From Siphonodentalium dalli (Eukaryota; Mollusca; Scaphopoda; Gadilida; Siphonodentaliidae), in contig CP136064.1 in assembly GCA_032622095.1 (NCBI GenBank), forward strand, positions 248,095,827 to 248,159,826: a stretch of 64,000 nt of DNA. The letters run 5' to 3'. The notes beneath the pieces were generated by a model. That model saw only the letters and a program-made list of their open reading frames with translations. It was not told where the DNA came from and did no database searches. Positions 20,999 through 33,320 of this stretch are shown here, piece by piece. Each line of letters starts with the position of its first letter. Positions within the stretch are counted from its first letter, which is position 1. Made by a program: the position numbers and the translations under genes.

Positions 20999-22506
20999 GA
21001 CAGGTTGAAAATTTCCAATAATTGGAAAGCTTGTGTCCTGGTCCCTCCCCCGTGGCAAATACAAAACTGCTAATTATTTTAACAAAAGAATATTTCACTA
21101 CATTTGGTCAAACTTGTGGACTAAAATGGTCATCAGTTGGAGAATTTCCAACCTGAGCTGACCTGAGGGGGAGTATGAGGTTTGATATTTGCAACACTGT
21201 AGGAAAGCTTCAGTTGAGTCCAGATGCTAGGATTTGCGTTTTTCTTGTATAGTTTTAACAATTTTCTCATGGTCGACACCCCCCACCCCCCGAACGGAGA
21301 CCAGAGACGTGGCGACAGGGGGGGTTTGGGTGGTGTCTAACCCCCCCCCAACTTTGGTCCAAATTTTCAACAGTTGGAAATTTCATACCTGACACAACAT
21401 TAGTTGGAAATTTCACGCCAACAGTAGGTTGAAAATGTTCTTGTAGTTTGATTTTCAAACAATTTATTGGGAGGAATTTATTGTTTTTGGACCAATATTT
21501 GCATATTTTCCTTCTTTTGGTAAAAATATTGGACTGAAATGGCCATCAGTTGGAAATTTTCAACCTTAGGGGGGTGTCAGGTTGGAAATTTCCAACACTT
21601 GGAAAGCTTGTGTCCTGGTCCCTCCCCCGTGACCAGTCAAAAACTGCTAGTTTATTTAAGAAAACAATATTGTCCTACATTTGGTCAAAATTGTCATCAG
21701 TTGGAAATTTCCAACCTAAGTCGCGGTGTCAGGTTTGAAAATTCCAACTCTATGAATGCTTGAGGCTAGTCTAGATGCTAGGATTTTGCGATTTTCTTGT
21801 TCAGATTTCAAAATTTTCGCACACCGGGCCGAACCATGGTTGGCCCGGTGTGCCCTGGTCCCTCTCCGTGGCCAATAAAAAAATCTGCTAATGAGTTTAA
21901 GAAAACAATATTTTACTACATTTGGTTAAAATGGTTGACTGAAATGGTCATCAGTTGGAAAATTTCCAAACTAAGGAAGAGTATGAGGTTTGAAATTTCC
22001 AATACTAGGAAAGCTTGAGGTCAGTCTATAGTTGCCAGGATTTTGCGATTTTCTTGTTTAGTTTTCAAAATTTTCTCACACCGGGTCGAACAACCATGGT
22101 CGGCCCGGTGTGTCCTGGTCTATTGCTCGTAGTTGTGTGCATTTGTCTGGATTTAGACCACTACTGTAGATGTTAGGATTTGGGAAATTTTCAGGTTCAA
22201 ATATATGAATATTATATATGATACCGGGTAGATTGAACCATGGTTTATAAATAGGCTATTAGGCTTGTGAACACTTAGGTGCAAGGAGGGAATGAAATTA
22301 AGCAAAGCATTTGGTTTGATTCAAGGAGTGTTTTGGTTTGATTCAAGGGGGTGCAAATGGAATGGAATTATGCAAAATCTTTTCTCTTGTTTGATTCAAG
22401 GGGGGGGGGGGGGGGTGCAGTTGGAATTACCAAGATGGACACCACCCTAACGGAGACCCTCTAGCCACGTCCCTGACGGAGACCCTCTAGCTATATACGT
22501 CCCATG
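20814..22506 (+). mobile_element. Family E hAT element with internal ~290 bp repeats
   Basis: CAGAGACATGGCGAC at the left and CTAGCTATATACGTCCCATG at the right, flanked by a perfect 8-bp duplication ATTATACT (20806-20813 and 22507-22514). The interior is four to five divergent copies of a ~290 bp module containing GTTGGAAATTTCCAAC palindromes, CTGGTCCCTCCCCCGTGGC and CACACCGGGCCGAACCATGG. A run of ~28 G starts near 20970. There is no transposase frame. The small ORFs at 20864, 21539 and 21797 are repeat translations. Confidence 0.85.
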
Positions 22507-22514
22507 ATTATACT

Positions 22515-22673
22515 GCCATAGGGAGCCTCTCATATATGAGAATGCACTGGCTTACAAGATCAAGGTAAATATTGTTAGGCTAATATCCTTGGGAGACCCA
22601 TGTATAAGAAAATGCGTTAGCTTATGCAGGATTTTTGCAATTTTGTTCAGGAAGGTCCAGTCATGGAAACGAT
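22515..22673. mobile_element. Family B fragment
   Basis: CATAGGGAGCCTC..AGAATGCACTGGCTTAC and the tail GGAAGGTCCAGTCATGGAAA match family B. Both termini are missing; the foldback element at 22674 replaces the right end. Confidence 0.6.
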
Positions 22674-23648
22674 AAGGGCTTTGTTGACCCAATTTTTCCA
22701 AAATTGTATAGAGTTCAAATAAAGGATTCTGTTCCATGTATATTAGTAATCACAGAAACCATGCCCATTGATGCAATATTTTAAGTGTATACTTCATGGT
22801 GGATTATGTTAGAAATACAAAATGTGAACTTTATTGAGATTTAAAAAAAAAATGTACATGCAGGCATATGCAATGGTCCAAGAAAAACAAAGTCCATATC
22901 TAAGAATCAAATATGGGAATATGTACTGAACACTAGTACTACAAAAAAAATAAAAAATTTCTTGAGCGTTCTTTGAAAAAATTACTTTGAACCAGTTGTT
23001 GACAAATGATATATACTTGCTTAAACATTGGCTGTGTGGCTGCTAGAAGGTATGGGTTAAGCAGTGGCCAGTGTAATGCTGTGAACTCTGTTGACAATAA
23101 AATGGTAAGCCTCAATCAAAACCCTACCAGATCATCACACTATTTCTAGTAAGTAGGTCACCATGCACTCACTCAACTTCCACATGAGTTATTATCCTGA
23201 CACCAGCTAAAAGCTATTCACACCAGTCACTGCATGGATATATAAAGCCAAGGAAAGTTGACCCACAAACTGCTGGCTCTCATTCAACCATATTGTGAAG
23301 TTAGTATATCATTTGACAATTTTGTCAACAACTGGTTCAAAGTAATTTTTTCAAAGAACGCTCACGAAATATAATAATTTTTTTTGTAGTACATCATTCA
23401 TCAGTGTTTAGTACATATTCCCATATTTGATTCGTTATAGCTAGATATGGACTTTGTTTTTCTTGGACCATTGCCTGTAAATTAAATTTTTTTAAATCTC
23501 AATAAAGTTCACATTTTGTATTTCTAACATAATCCACCATAAAGTATACTCTTAAAATGTTGCATCAATGGACATGGTTTCTATGATTACTAATATATTT
23601 TAACAGAATCCTTTATTTGACTGGAAAAATTGGGTCCACAAAGCCCTT
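22674..23648. mobile_element. Large foldback element, ~330 bp arms and ~310 bp loop
   Basis: AAGGGCTTTGT.. at 22674 is mirrored by ..ACAAAGCCCTT ending at 23648. The arms stay collinear through GATTACTAATATA, AACTTTATTGAGATTTAAA, AAAAACAAAGTCCATATCTA and AAGAACGCTC, with ~10% divergence. The unique loop (23010-23320) contains GGATATATAAAGCC (~23237), a TATA-type word. No target duplication was found. No long ORF. Confidence 0.8.
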
Positions 23649-24333
23649 AAGTAGATTTGGGCGAATATTCTTGGGGAGAGTTTCCACGGAAAATTCAGAT
23701 TGAAGATTCCATAAGTATATAATTTCTATCGAGTTGGCAGTCAGCACGAAAAAGAGATATTGGTTTTTGATTCTTCGTCTCTTTTTCCAGCAGAAATTGA
23801 AGAAACCTCACCTGAGATGCTTAGTTATTGCGAAGAAAGCAAGATCTTTTTATTAGCTGACGCGGCCACATTCGTGACCTAGACGCCGGAAATGCTCGGT
23901 TCATCAAAAAAGACCAATCGAACGCACCCGAAATCACCACAAACAAGGAAGACAATAATAAAAGGTAACAATATCATTGAGAAGGTAAAAATAATGATTA
24001 AACACGAAAACGCAATTAATAATGTGCATACTCAAACTAAGTTAATACAAAACATAAGTTTAATTACCATTAAAAGCTAAAAGTAATCAGCTAATCCAAG
24101 TACTAATGCCAGAAAAGAAAGCCAATAAAAATTCCATTGATAAATTGGTCATGGTTGAGTTCACCAGTGGTGGAATTACTTGATTTTGTTAGCGATTGAG
24201 TTAAAACTTGATGAAAATACAGGAAATACTTCCAATTGCACATGTGCCATCCATTCTCAAGGACTTGGCAATTTCCGCTTCACTGAGTAAATGGCCTCAT
24301 CAAACTCAAGTGATTTTAAGAGGGTGGTACTTC
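23649..24333. other. Intergenic, no gene recognised
   Basis: Apparently unique sequence. The ORF at 23892-24080 is AT-rich, without a domain or splice support. Confidence 0.35.
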
Positions 24334-26186
24334 AAGTGGCAACATTTAACTTAAGAGGGATCAGGTAAAGTGGAAAATTTATTATTTTTCTCCCATAGGG
24401 TTTCCATGTTAAAAATTTGAAACAAAATCCTGACGTCATAATTTTAGTACAGAATCTATGAATGTACCTTCATGTAATTCCTGACTCCTGTCTAGTGACA
24501 AGGCGTCGTCGATTTTCGAAAAACGTACCCATTATCGAAATATCACACTTCAAAAAACTTTACGAGCAACATAAATTGGGGAAATTCTGTCAGCTATGGG
24601 TGGAGTAATCGTTCCTGTGTTGAGAAATGTGCTTATTTTACGATGTTGAAAATAAAACGAACTGGCTGTTATGACAACACATGGTCCATAGCACAACTGG
24701 ATAATCGTTTGTTGAGTAACACTGTATTGTTTTCATAAGCGATCGCGCCATCGATTACTTACAGTCGGCATCAAGTGTTACGAAAAATCTCGAAGGAATT
24801 TCGACGTAACCATTAACAAGCTATGCAATAAACATATCACTCCGCCGAAATAGTTCGGAATATACATAGACGATATTAAGTAATAATATCACATAATACG
24901 TAATGTTAATGTCAAATACTTACACCATATGGCAGAAAAACTACACCTCGTCATTATTAAATGTTGATATATGATCTTTCTTGTATGGTTTAAATACCGA
25001 CTGCGTGATTGAAATTTGGCGTAGTTACATCTAACGTGGTTGTTCGGCGACTTCCACCTACCTGATAAATTCTCCCCGCGAAATAAACTTCAAGCTAATA
25101 AATTGTCAAAGTTTGACTGGTAAGGAATCAATTTATTGATAAAACATAGTATATACGTGTGTGTTAGATGCATCAGAATGTTATTGACGATCGCTTCTTT
25201 GATCGACACGTACAGCTTAAAATTGAAAAGTGAATATCTTGTTTGTTTCCAGCCGAAATCGAAACTCATGACGAAAGGTAAACAGGAAGTATGAAAAGCT
25301 ATTTCGCTGTGCATGATATTTGGGACTGTATATTTTTGCATACATGTATTATTGATAGTAAAGTGGTGCTCCAAAGTTCTTAGAATTTTTTTGCATACAT
25401 GTATTATTGATAGTAAAGTGGTGCTCCATAGTTTTTAGAAATAGTTCTTGCAAATGGATGTCTTTTTGGGTGGTTTGTTTACATATATTAAGTTCAAATT
25501 TCTGGAGTTTTAGGTTTGAAACTAGGAAATCCGCTATGCGTTGTCACTGCATGGGAGTATTAGCTACTTGTTGATACCTCCTGTTGGCTATTTGATATTC
25601 CTACCAGTGAGTATTTTCGTCTCAAAATTTTTGTGTTTTGACGTTCAAATACATCTTTTTAGGAATGACAAATTTATTACTTATCAGATATACTTAATCT
25701 TGGATTATTGCAGTATGTCTATGAACAAACATATTTTAATTTTTTGGTCATTTAAAACAAAAATGCATGGATTTCAACCGGTCCCCATTTCTGGAATTGT
25801 GCCACTTTACCTCCCTCTTAAATGGGGAGTTCAGTGTTAATTTTCAAGACAAGATTACTCAATATTTACAAACTGTAGAATAATGGTTCATGTCTTGTTG
25901 GAATGTTTGAACATATATCTAGTGACAACTCAAAGCAGATTTGTCATTTTATGTTTTGTTTTGTGACATTTGATGGATATAATTAAAAAAAATGATAAAC
26001 AATGGTGACCTACTTTTTAATAATGTCCAATAATATCCAACCTGGGATGAAAATCAAAATTCCGCTTCACAATATCTCTACATAAGTCTTCAAAAAGGTA
26101 TGATATGGTCACCAGCGCTTTGTAATATTTGATAAATCTTTTCTAAAAAAATAACACTGCAATTCCCCATTTAAATGTTGCCACTT
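24334..26186. mobile_element. Possible element bounded by 16-bp inverted repeats
   Basis: AAGTGGCAACATTTAA (24334-24349) and its exact complement (26171-26186) bound 1.85 kb of otherwise unique DNA. Inside each end a second block recurs (TTAAATGGGGAGTTCAGTG, 25818, versus the complement at 26152-26175). No target duplication and no transposase were found. The boundaries are seen; mobility is inference. Confidence 0.35.
25336..25445. repeat. 55-bp tandem duplication
   Basis: TTGCATACATGTATTATTGA..AAAGTGGTGCTCCA occurs at 25336 and 25391 with very few differences. Confidence 0.85.
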
Positions 26187-26777
26187 GGCCTCGATTCCTT
26201 TTAATTGATAATCCAAAGTACTGGTAATAGGCACTGGTATGCATATTGTACATAAATTCATAATGACTAATGGGCTCTGTGGAAGACATGGTTTATGGGC
26301 CAGAGCCCTATATAATAGCTTAATAAATACAATAATGGATATACATGTAAACTTGGTGCAGATACATGTACCGGTACTAGTACATGTAGGTTAATGTGTA
26401 AGAATGTGGCTGAACAATCAGTGAACCTCATTTGGGTTAAAACATGTGATAGTTTGGATTATTCTTTGACCAATTTGAATAATATTGAAGGTCATACAGA
26501 TGAATTTATTATACAATTAATATAATATGGCCCTCCCATTTGGAAAGATCATCCTGCCCTGTGTACTCGGCCAAACGCATCAAACACAAAGAAGACGAAA
26601 AGAGAGAAAAATGTTTCTGCATTTAGGTAGACCCTGTACCTGTGCTTTATACCAAGGGACCACGTGGCAACTTCCATTTGACAAGTGCGCGAAGAAAAAT
26701 GTACCCTAGGTAATTCATACCATTTCATTACCTACAGATATGTAACAGGTTTAGCAAAGAAATCTTGACCCATTTTT
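26187..26777. other. Intergenic; weak coding potential at 26527-26709
   Basis: A GC-richer patch opens two short overlapping frames, one reading KRIKHKEDEKREK. Neither has good splice sites, so I do not call a gene. Several TACATGTA words occur at 26345-26395. Confidence 0.3.
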
Positions 26778-29700
26778 AGCTCAACTTTACTTTGTAAAGT
26801 TTGAGCTAGTGCCATGGCTTGGTATCCGTCGTCCATGTGTGTGTGCGTGATGCGTCAACAATTTCCTTTAGCACGGGCTACAGTTCGTACCTTTGGTCCG
26901 ATTATTATGAAATTTGTCATGCATTTTGACATTGACATGTAGATGGGAACGAGTCATTTTGGGGTCATTCGAAAAAAAAACATGGCTGCCATCGGCCATC
27001 TTGGATTTCAAAATTCAATCCATTAGCACGGGCTACAGGCCGTACTGTTCGTCTTATTGTCATGAAATTTGTCATGAATGTTAACAATGATATGAAGATG
27101 GGAACGAGTCATTTTGGGGTCATTCGGCCGAAAAACATGGCCACCAGCAGCCATCTTGGATTTTACTCTTTGTATGACTAAATCCTTTAGCACGGGCTTC
27201 AGGTCGTACCTTTAGTCTGATCATCATAAAATTTGTCATGAACGTTAATAATGACATGTAGATGGGAAACGAGTCATTTTGGGGTCATTCAGCCAAAAAA
27301 CATGGCCGGCAGCAGCCATCTTGGATTTTACTCTTTGTATGACTAAATTCTTTAGCACGGGCTACAGGTCGTACCTTTAATCTGATCATCATAAAATCTG
27401 TCATGAATGTTAACAATGACATGTAGATGGGAACGAGTCATTTTGGGGTCATTCGGCCGAAAAACATGGCCGCCAGCAGCCATCTTGAATTTTACTCTTT
27501 GTATGACTAAATCCTTTAGCACGGGCTTCAGGTCGTACCTTTAGTCTGATCATCATAAAATTTGCCATGAATGTTAATAATGACATGTAGATGGGAACGA
27601 GTCATTTTGGGGTCAATCGGCCAAAAAACATGGCCGCCAGCAGCCATCTTGGATTTTACTATTTGTATGACTAAATCGTTTAGCACGGGCTACAGTTCGT
27701 ACCTTTAGTCTTATCATCATAAAATTTGTCATGGATGTTAACAATGACATGTAGATGGGAACGAGTCATTTTGGGGTTATTCAGCTGAAAAACATGGCCG
27801 CCAGCAGCCATCTTGGATTTTACTCTTTGTATGACTAAATCCTTTAGCACGGGCTTCAGGTCGTACCTTTAGTCTGATCATCATAAAATTTGTCATGAAA
27901 GTTTATAATGACATGTAGATGGGAACGGGTCATTTTGGGGTCATTCGGCCAAAAAAAAGGCCGCCAGCAGCCATCTTGGATTTTACTCTTTGTATGACTA
28001 AATCCTTTAGCACGGGCTAAAGTTCGTACCTTTAGTCTGATCATCATAAAATTTGTCATGGATGTTAACAATGGCATGTAGATGGGAACGAATCATTTTG
28101 GGGTCAATCGGCCGAAAAACATTGTCGCCAGTGGCCATCTTTGATTTCAAAATTCAATCCATTAGCACAGGCTACAGGTCGTACTGTTAGTCTGATCATC
28201 ATGAAATTTGTCATGGATGATAATGTTGGCATGTAGATGAGAACGAGTGATTTGGGGGTCATTCGGCCAAAAAACATGGCCGCCAGCAGCCATCTTGGAT
28301 TTTACTCTTTGCATGACTAAATCCTTCCCCGTGGGCTACAGGTCGTAGCTTTGATCGGAACTTTATAAAATTTGTCATGGATGTTAACATTGACATGTAG
28401 ATTGGAACGAGTCATTTTGGGGTCGTTCAGCCAAAAAACATGGCCACCAGCAGCCATCTTGGATTTTACTCTTTGCATGACTAAATCCTTTGGCACGGGC
28501 TATAGGTCGTACCTTTTGTCTGATCTTTATGCAATTTATCATGAATGTTGACATTGACATGTAGATGGGAACGAGTCATTTTGGGGTCATTCGGCCAAAA
28601 AACATGGCCGCTGGTGGCCATCTTGGATTTCAAAATTAAATCCATTGGCGAGGGCTACAGGTTGTACTGTTAGTCTGATCATCATGAAATTTGTCATGGA
28701 TGTTAATATTAACATGTAGACGGGAACGAGTGATTTTGAGGTCGTTCAGCTAAAAAACATGGCCGCCAGCAGCCATCTTGGATTTTACTATTTGCATGAC
28801 TAAATCCTTTCCCGCGGGCTACAGGTCGTAGCTTTGGTCGGAATTACATGAAATTTGTCACGGATGTTAACAATGACATGTAGATGGGAACGAGTCATTT
28901 TGGGGTCGTTCGGCCAAAAAACATGGCCACCAGCAGCCATCTTGGATTTTACTCTTTGCATGACTAAATCCTTCCCCGTGGGCTACAGGTCGTACCTTTG
29001 GTAGGATCTTCATGAAATTTGTCATGGCTGTTGACATTGACATGTAGATGGGAACGAGTCATTTTGGGGTCATTCGACCAAAAAACATGGCCACTGGTGG
29101 CCCATCTTTAGTCTGATCATCATGAAATTTGTCATGGATGTTAATATTGACATGTAGATGGGAACGAGTCATTTTGTGGTCATTCGGCCACCAGCAGCCA
29201 TCTTGGATTTTAATCTTTGTATGACTGAATTCTTTAGCACGGGCTACAGGTCATACCTTTAGTCTGATCATCATAAAATTTGTCATGGATATTAACAATG
29301 ACATGTAGATGGGAACGACTCATTTTGGGGTCATTTGATCGAAAAACATGGCCGCCCCAGCAGTCATCTTGGATTTTACTTTGTATGACTAAATTCTTTA
29401 GCATGGGCTACAGGTGGTACCTTTAGTTTGATCATGATAAAATTTATCATGGATGTTAACAATGACATGTAGATGGGAACGACTCATTTTGGGGTCATTT
29501 CGGCTGAAAAACATGGCCACCAGCAGCCATCTTGGATTTTACTCTTTGTATGACTAAATCCTTTAGCACGGGCTTCAGGTCGTACCTTTAGTCTGATCAT
29601 CATAAAATTTATCACGAACGTTAATAATGACATGTAGATGGGAAACGAGTCATTTTGGGGTCATTCGGCCGAAAAACATGGCCGGCAGCAGCCATCTTGG

Positions 29701-32121
29701 ATTTTACTCTTTGTATGACTAAATCCTTTAGCACAGGCTTCAGGTCGTACCTTTAGTCTGATCATCATAAAATTTGCCATGAATGTTAATAATGACATGT
29801 AGATGGGAACGAGTCATTTTGGGGTCATTCGGCCAAAAAACATGGCCGCCAGCAGTCATCTTGGATTTTACTATTTGTATGACTAAATCGTTTAACACGG
29901 GCTACAGTTCGTACCTTTAGTATTATCATCATAAAATTTGTCATGGATGTTAACAATGACATGTAGATGGGAACGAGTCATTTTGGGGTTATTCAGCCGA
30001 AAAACATGGCCGCCAGCAGCCATCTTGGATTTTACTCTTTGTATGACTAAATCCTTTAGCACGGGCTTCAGGTCGTACCTTTAGTCTGATCATCATAAAA
30101 TTTGTCATGAAAGTTAATAATGACATGTAGATGGGAACGGGTCATTTTGGAGTCATTCGGCCAAAAAAAAAGGCCGCCAGCAGCCATCTTGGATTTTACT
30201 CTTTGTATGACTAAATCCTTTAGCACGGGCTAAAGTTTGTACCTTTAGTCTGATCATCATAAAATTTGTCATGGATGTTAACAATGGCATGTAGATGGGA
30301 ACGAATCATTTTGGGGTCAATCGGCCGAAAAACATTGTCGCCAGTGGCCATCTTTGATTTCAAAATTCAATCCATTAGCACAGGCTACAGGTCGTACTGT
30401 TAGTCTGATCATCATGAAATTTGTCATGGATGATAATGTTGGCATGTAGATGGGAACGAGTCATTTTGGGGTCGTTCGGCCAAAAAACATGGCCGCCAGC
30501 AGCCATCTTGGATTTTACTCTTTGCATGACTAAATCCTTCCCTGTGGGCTACAGGTCGTAGCTTTGATCGGAACTTTATAAAATTTGTCATGGATGTTAA
30601 CATTGACATGTAGATGGGAACGAGTCATTTTGGGGTCGTTCAGCCAAAAAACATGGCCACCAGCAGCCATCTTGGATTTTACTCTTTGCATGACTAAATC
30701 CTTTGGCGCGGGCTATAGGTCGTACCTTTTGTCTGATCTTTATGCAATTTATCATGAATGTTGACATTGACATGTAGATGGGAACGAGTCATTTTGGGGT
30801 CATTCGGCCAAAAAACATGGCCGCTGGTGGCCATCTTGGATTTCAAAATTAAATCCATTGGCGAGGGCTACAGGTTGTACTGTTAGTCTGATCATCATGA
30901 AATTTGTCATGAATGTTAATATTAACATGTAGACGGGAACGAGTGATTTTGGGGTCGTTCGGCCAAAAAACATGGCCACCAGCAGCCATCTTGGATTTTA
31001 CTATTTGCATGACTAAATCCTTTCCCGCGGGCTACAGGTCGTAGCTTTGATCGGAATTACATGAAATTTGTCACGGATGTTAACAATGACATGTAGATGG
31101 GAACGTGTCATTTTGGGGTCGTTCGGCCAAAAAACATGGCCACCAGCAGCCATCTTGGATTTTACTCTTTGCATGACTAAATCCTTCCCCGTGGGCTACA
31201 GGTCGTACCTTTGGTAGGATCTTCATGAAATTTGTCATGGCTGTTGACATGTAGATGGGAACGAGTCATTTTGGGGTCATTCGACCAAAAAACATGGCCA
31301 CTGGTGGCCCATCTTTAGTCTGATCATCATGAAATTTGTCATGGATGTTAATATTGACATGTAGATGGGAACGAGTCATTTTGTGGTCATTCGGCCACCA
31401 GCAGCCATCTTGGATTTTAATCTTTGTATGACTGAATTCTTTAGCACGGGCTACAGGTCATACCTTTAGTCTGATCATCATAAAATTTGTCATGGATATT
31501 AACAATGACATGTAGATGGGAACGACTCATTTTGGGGTCATTGATCGAAAAACATGGCCGCCCAACAGTCATCTTGGATTTTACTCTTTGTATGACTAAA
31601 TTCTTTAGCATGGGCTACAGGTGGTACCTTTAGTTTGATCATGATAAAATTTATCATGGATGTTAACAATGACATGTAGATGGGAACGACTCATTTTGGG
31701 GTCATTCGGCTGAAAAACATGGCCGCCAGCAGCCATCGTGTTTTACTCTTTGTATGACTAAATCCTTTAGCACGGGCTACATGTCGTACCTTTAGTCTGA
31801 TCATCATAAAATTTCTCATGGCTGTTGAAATTGGAATGTAGATGGGAACGAGTCACTTTGGGGTTATTGGCCAAAAACATGGTTGCTGGCAGCCATATTG
31901 CATTTTACTATTTGCATGACTAAAGCTATCAAATGCTTTTGAATTTTATTGGAAAACATAGCCGCCAGCAACCATCTTAGATTTTATATATATCTTCATG
32001 TCGATAAACTACATGTAGTATTAGACATTCAGCTTTTCACATTCCTAATCGCTCCATTGACTGTAATACATTAAATTATTACCTTTCCAAGTTGAGCTGG
32101 AGTGTCATTGACACTTTCATT
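26778..32121 (+). mobile_element. Family A element 1 with ~164-bp satellite-like array
   Basis: The head AGCTCAACTTTACTTTG folds on GTAAAGTTTGAGCT. The body is about 32 monomers (spacing 164-165 where measured) with GATGGGAACGAGTCATTTTG, AACATGGCCGCCAGCAGCC, ATCTTGGATTTTACTC and AGCACGGGCTACAGGTCGTA. The tail CCAAGTTGAGCTGGAGTGTC..TTGACACTTTCATT carries a second hairpin (AGTGTCATTGACACT). The head and tail AGCTCAACTT / AAGTTGAGCT form subterminal inverted repeats. This architecture fits Helentron-associated, bivalve 'pearl'-type elements. It encodes no protein. A 2.2 kb higher-order duplication is embedded. Confidence 0.8.
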
Positions 32122-32124
32122 TTT

Positions 32125-33317
32125 AGCTCAACTTACTTTTGTAAGTTTGAGCTATTGCCATGGCTTGGCGTCCGTCGTCCGTGTGTCCATGTGTCCGTGT
32201 GTCCGTCAACAATTTCCTTTGGCGCGGGCTACAGGTCGTACCTTTGGTCTGATCTTTATGAAATTTTGCATGAATGTTGACATTGACATGTAGATGGGAA
32301 CGTGTCATTTTGGGGTCGTTCGGCCAAAAAACATGGCCACCAGCAGCCATCTTGGATTTTACTCTTTGCATGACTAAATCCTTCCCCGTGGGCTACAGGT
32401 CGTACCTTTGGTAGGATCTTCATGAAATTTGTCATGGCTGTTGACATGTAGATCGGAACGAGTCATTTTGGGGTCATTCGACCAAAAACATGGCCACTGG
32501 TGGCCCATCTTTAGTCTGATCATCATGAAATTTGTCATGGATGTTAATATTGACATGTAGATGGGAACGAGTCATTTTGTGGTCATTCGGCCACCAGCAG
32601 CCATCTTGGATTTTAATCTTTGTATGACTGAATTCTTTAGCACGGGCTACAGGTCATACCTTTAGTCTGATCATCATAAAATTTGTCATGGATATTAACA
32701 ATGACATGTAGATGGGAACGACTCATTTTGGGGTCATTGATCGAAAAACATGGCCGCCCAGCAGTCATCTTGGATTTTACTCTTTGTATGACTAAATTCT
32801 TTAGCATGGGCTACAGGTGGTACCTTTAGTTTGATCATGATAAAATTTATCATGGATGTTAACAATGACATGTAGATGGGAACGACTCATTTTGGGGTCA
32901 TTCGGCTGAAAAACATGGCCGCCAGCAGCCATCGTGTTTTACTCTTTGTATGACTAAATCCTTTAGCACGGGCTACATGTCGTACCTTTAGTCTGATCAT
33001 CATAAAATTTCTCATGGCTGTTGAAATTGGAATGTAGATGGGAACGAGTCACTTTGGGGTTATTGGCCAAAAACATGGTTGCTGGCAGCCATATTGCATT
33101 TTACTATTTGCATGACTAAAGCTATCAAATGCTTTTGAATTTTATTGGAAAACATAGCCGCCAGCAACCATCTTAGATTTTATATATATCTTCATGTCGA
33201 TAAACTACATGTAGTATTAGACATTCAGCTTTTCACATTCCTAATCGCTCCATTGACTGTAATACATTAAATTATTACCTTTCCAAGTTGAGCTGGAGTG
33301 TCATTGACACTTTCATT
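32125..33317 (+). mobile_element. Family A element 2, head-to-tail with element 1
   Basis: A new head AGCTCAACTTACTTTTGTAAG starts three to four T after the tail of element 1. It is followed by GTCCGTCGTCCGTGTG, six or seven monomers and a tail almost identical to that of element 1. Its last ~1 kb repeats 31.1-32.1 kb. Head-to-head spacing to element 3 is 1196 bp. Confidence 0.85.
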
Positions 33318-33320
33318 TTT

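Noticed and set aside
26527..26709. 60-codon ORF and an overlapping KHKEDEKREK frame
   Set aside because: No convincing donor or acceptor, no domain, no neighbouring exon.
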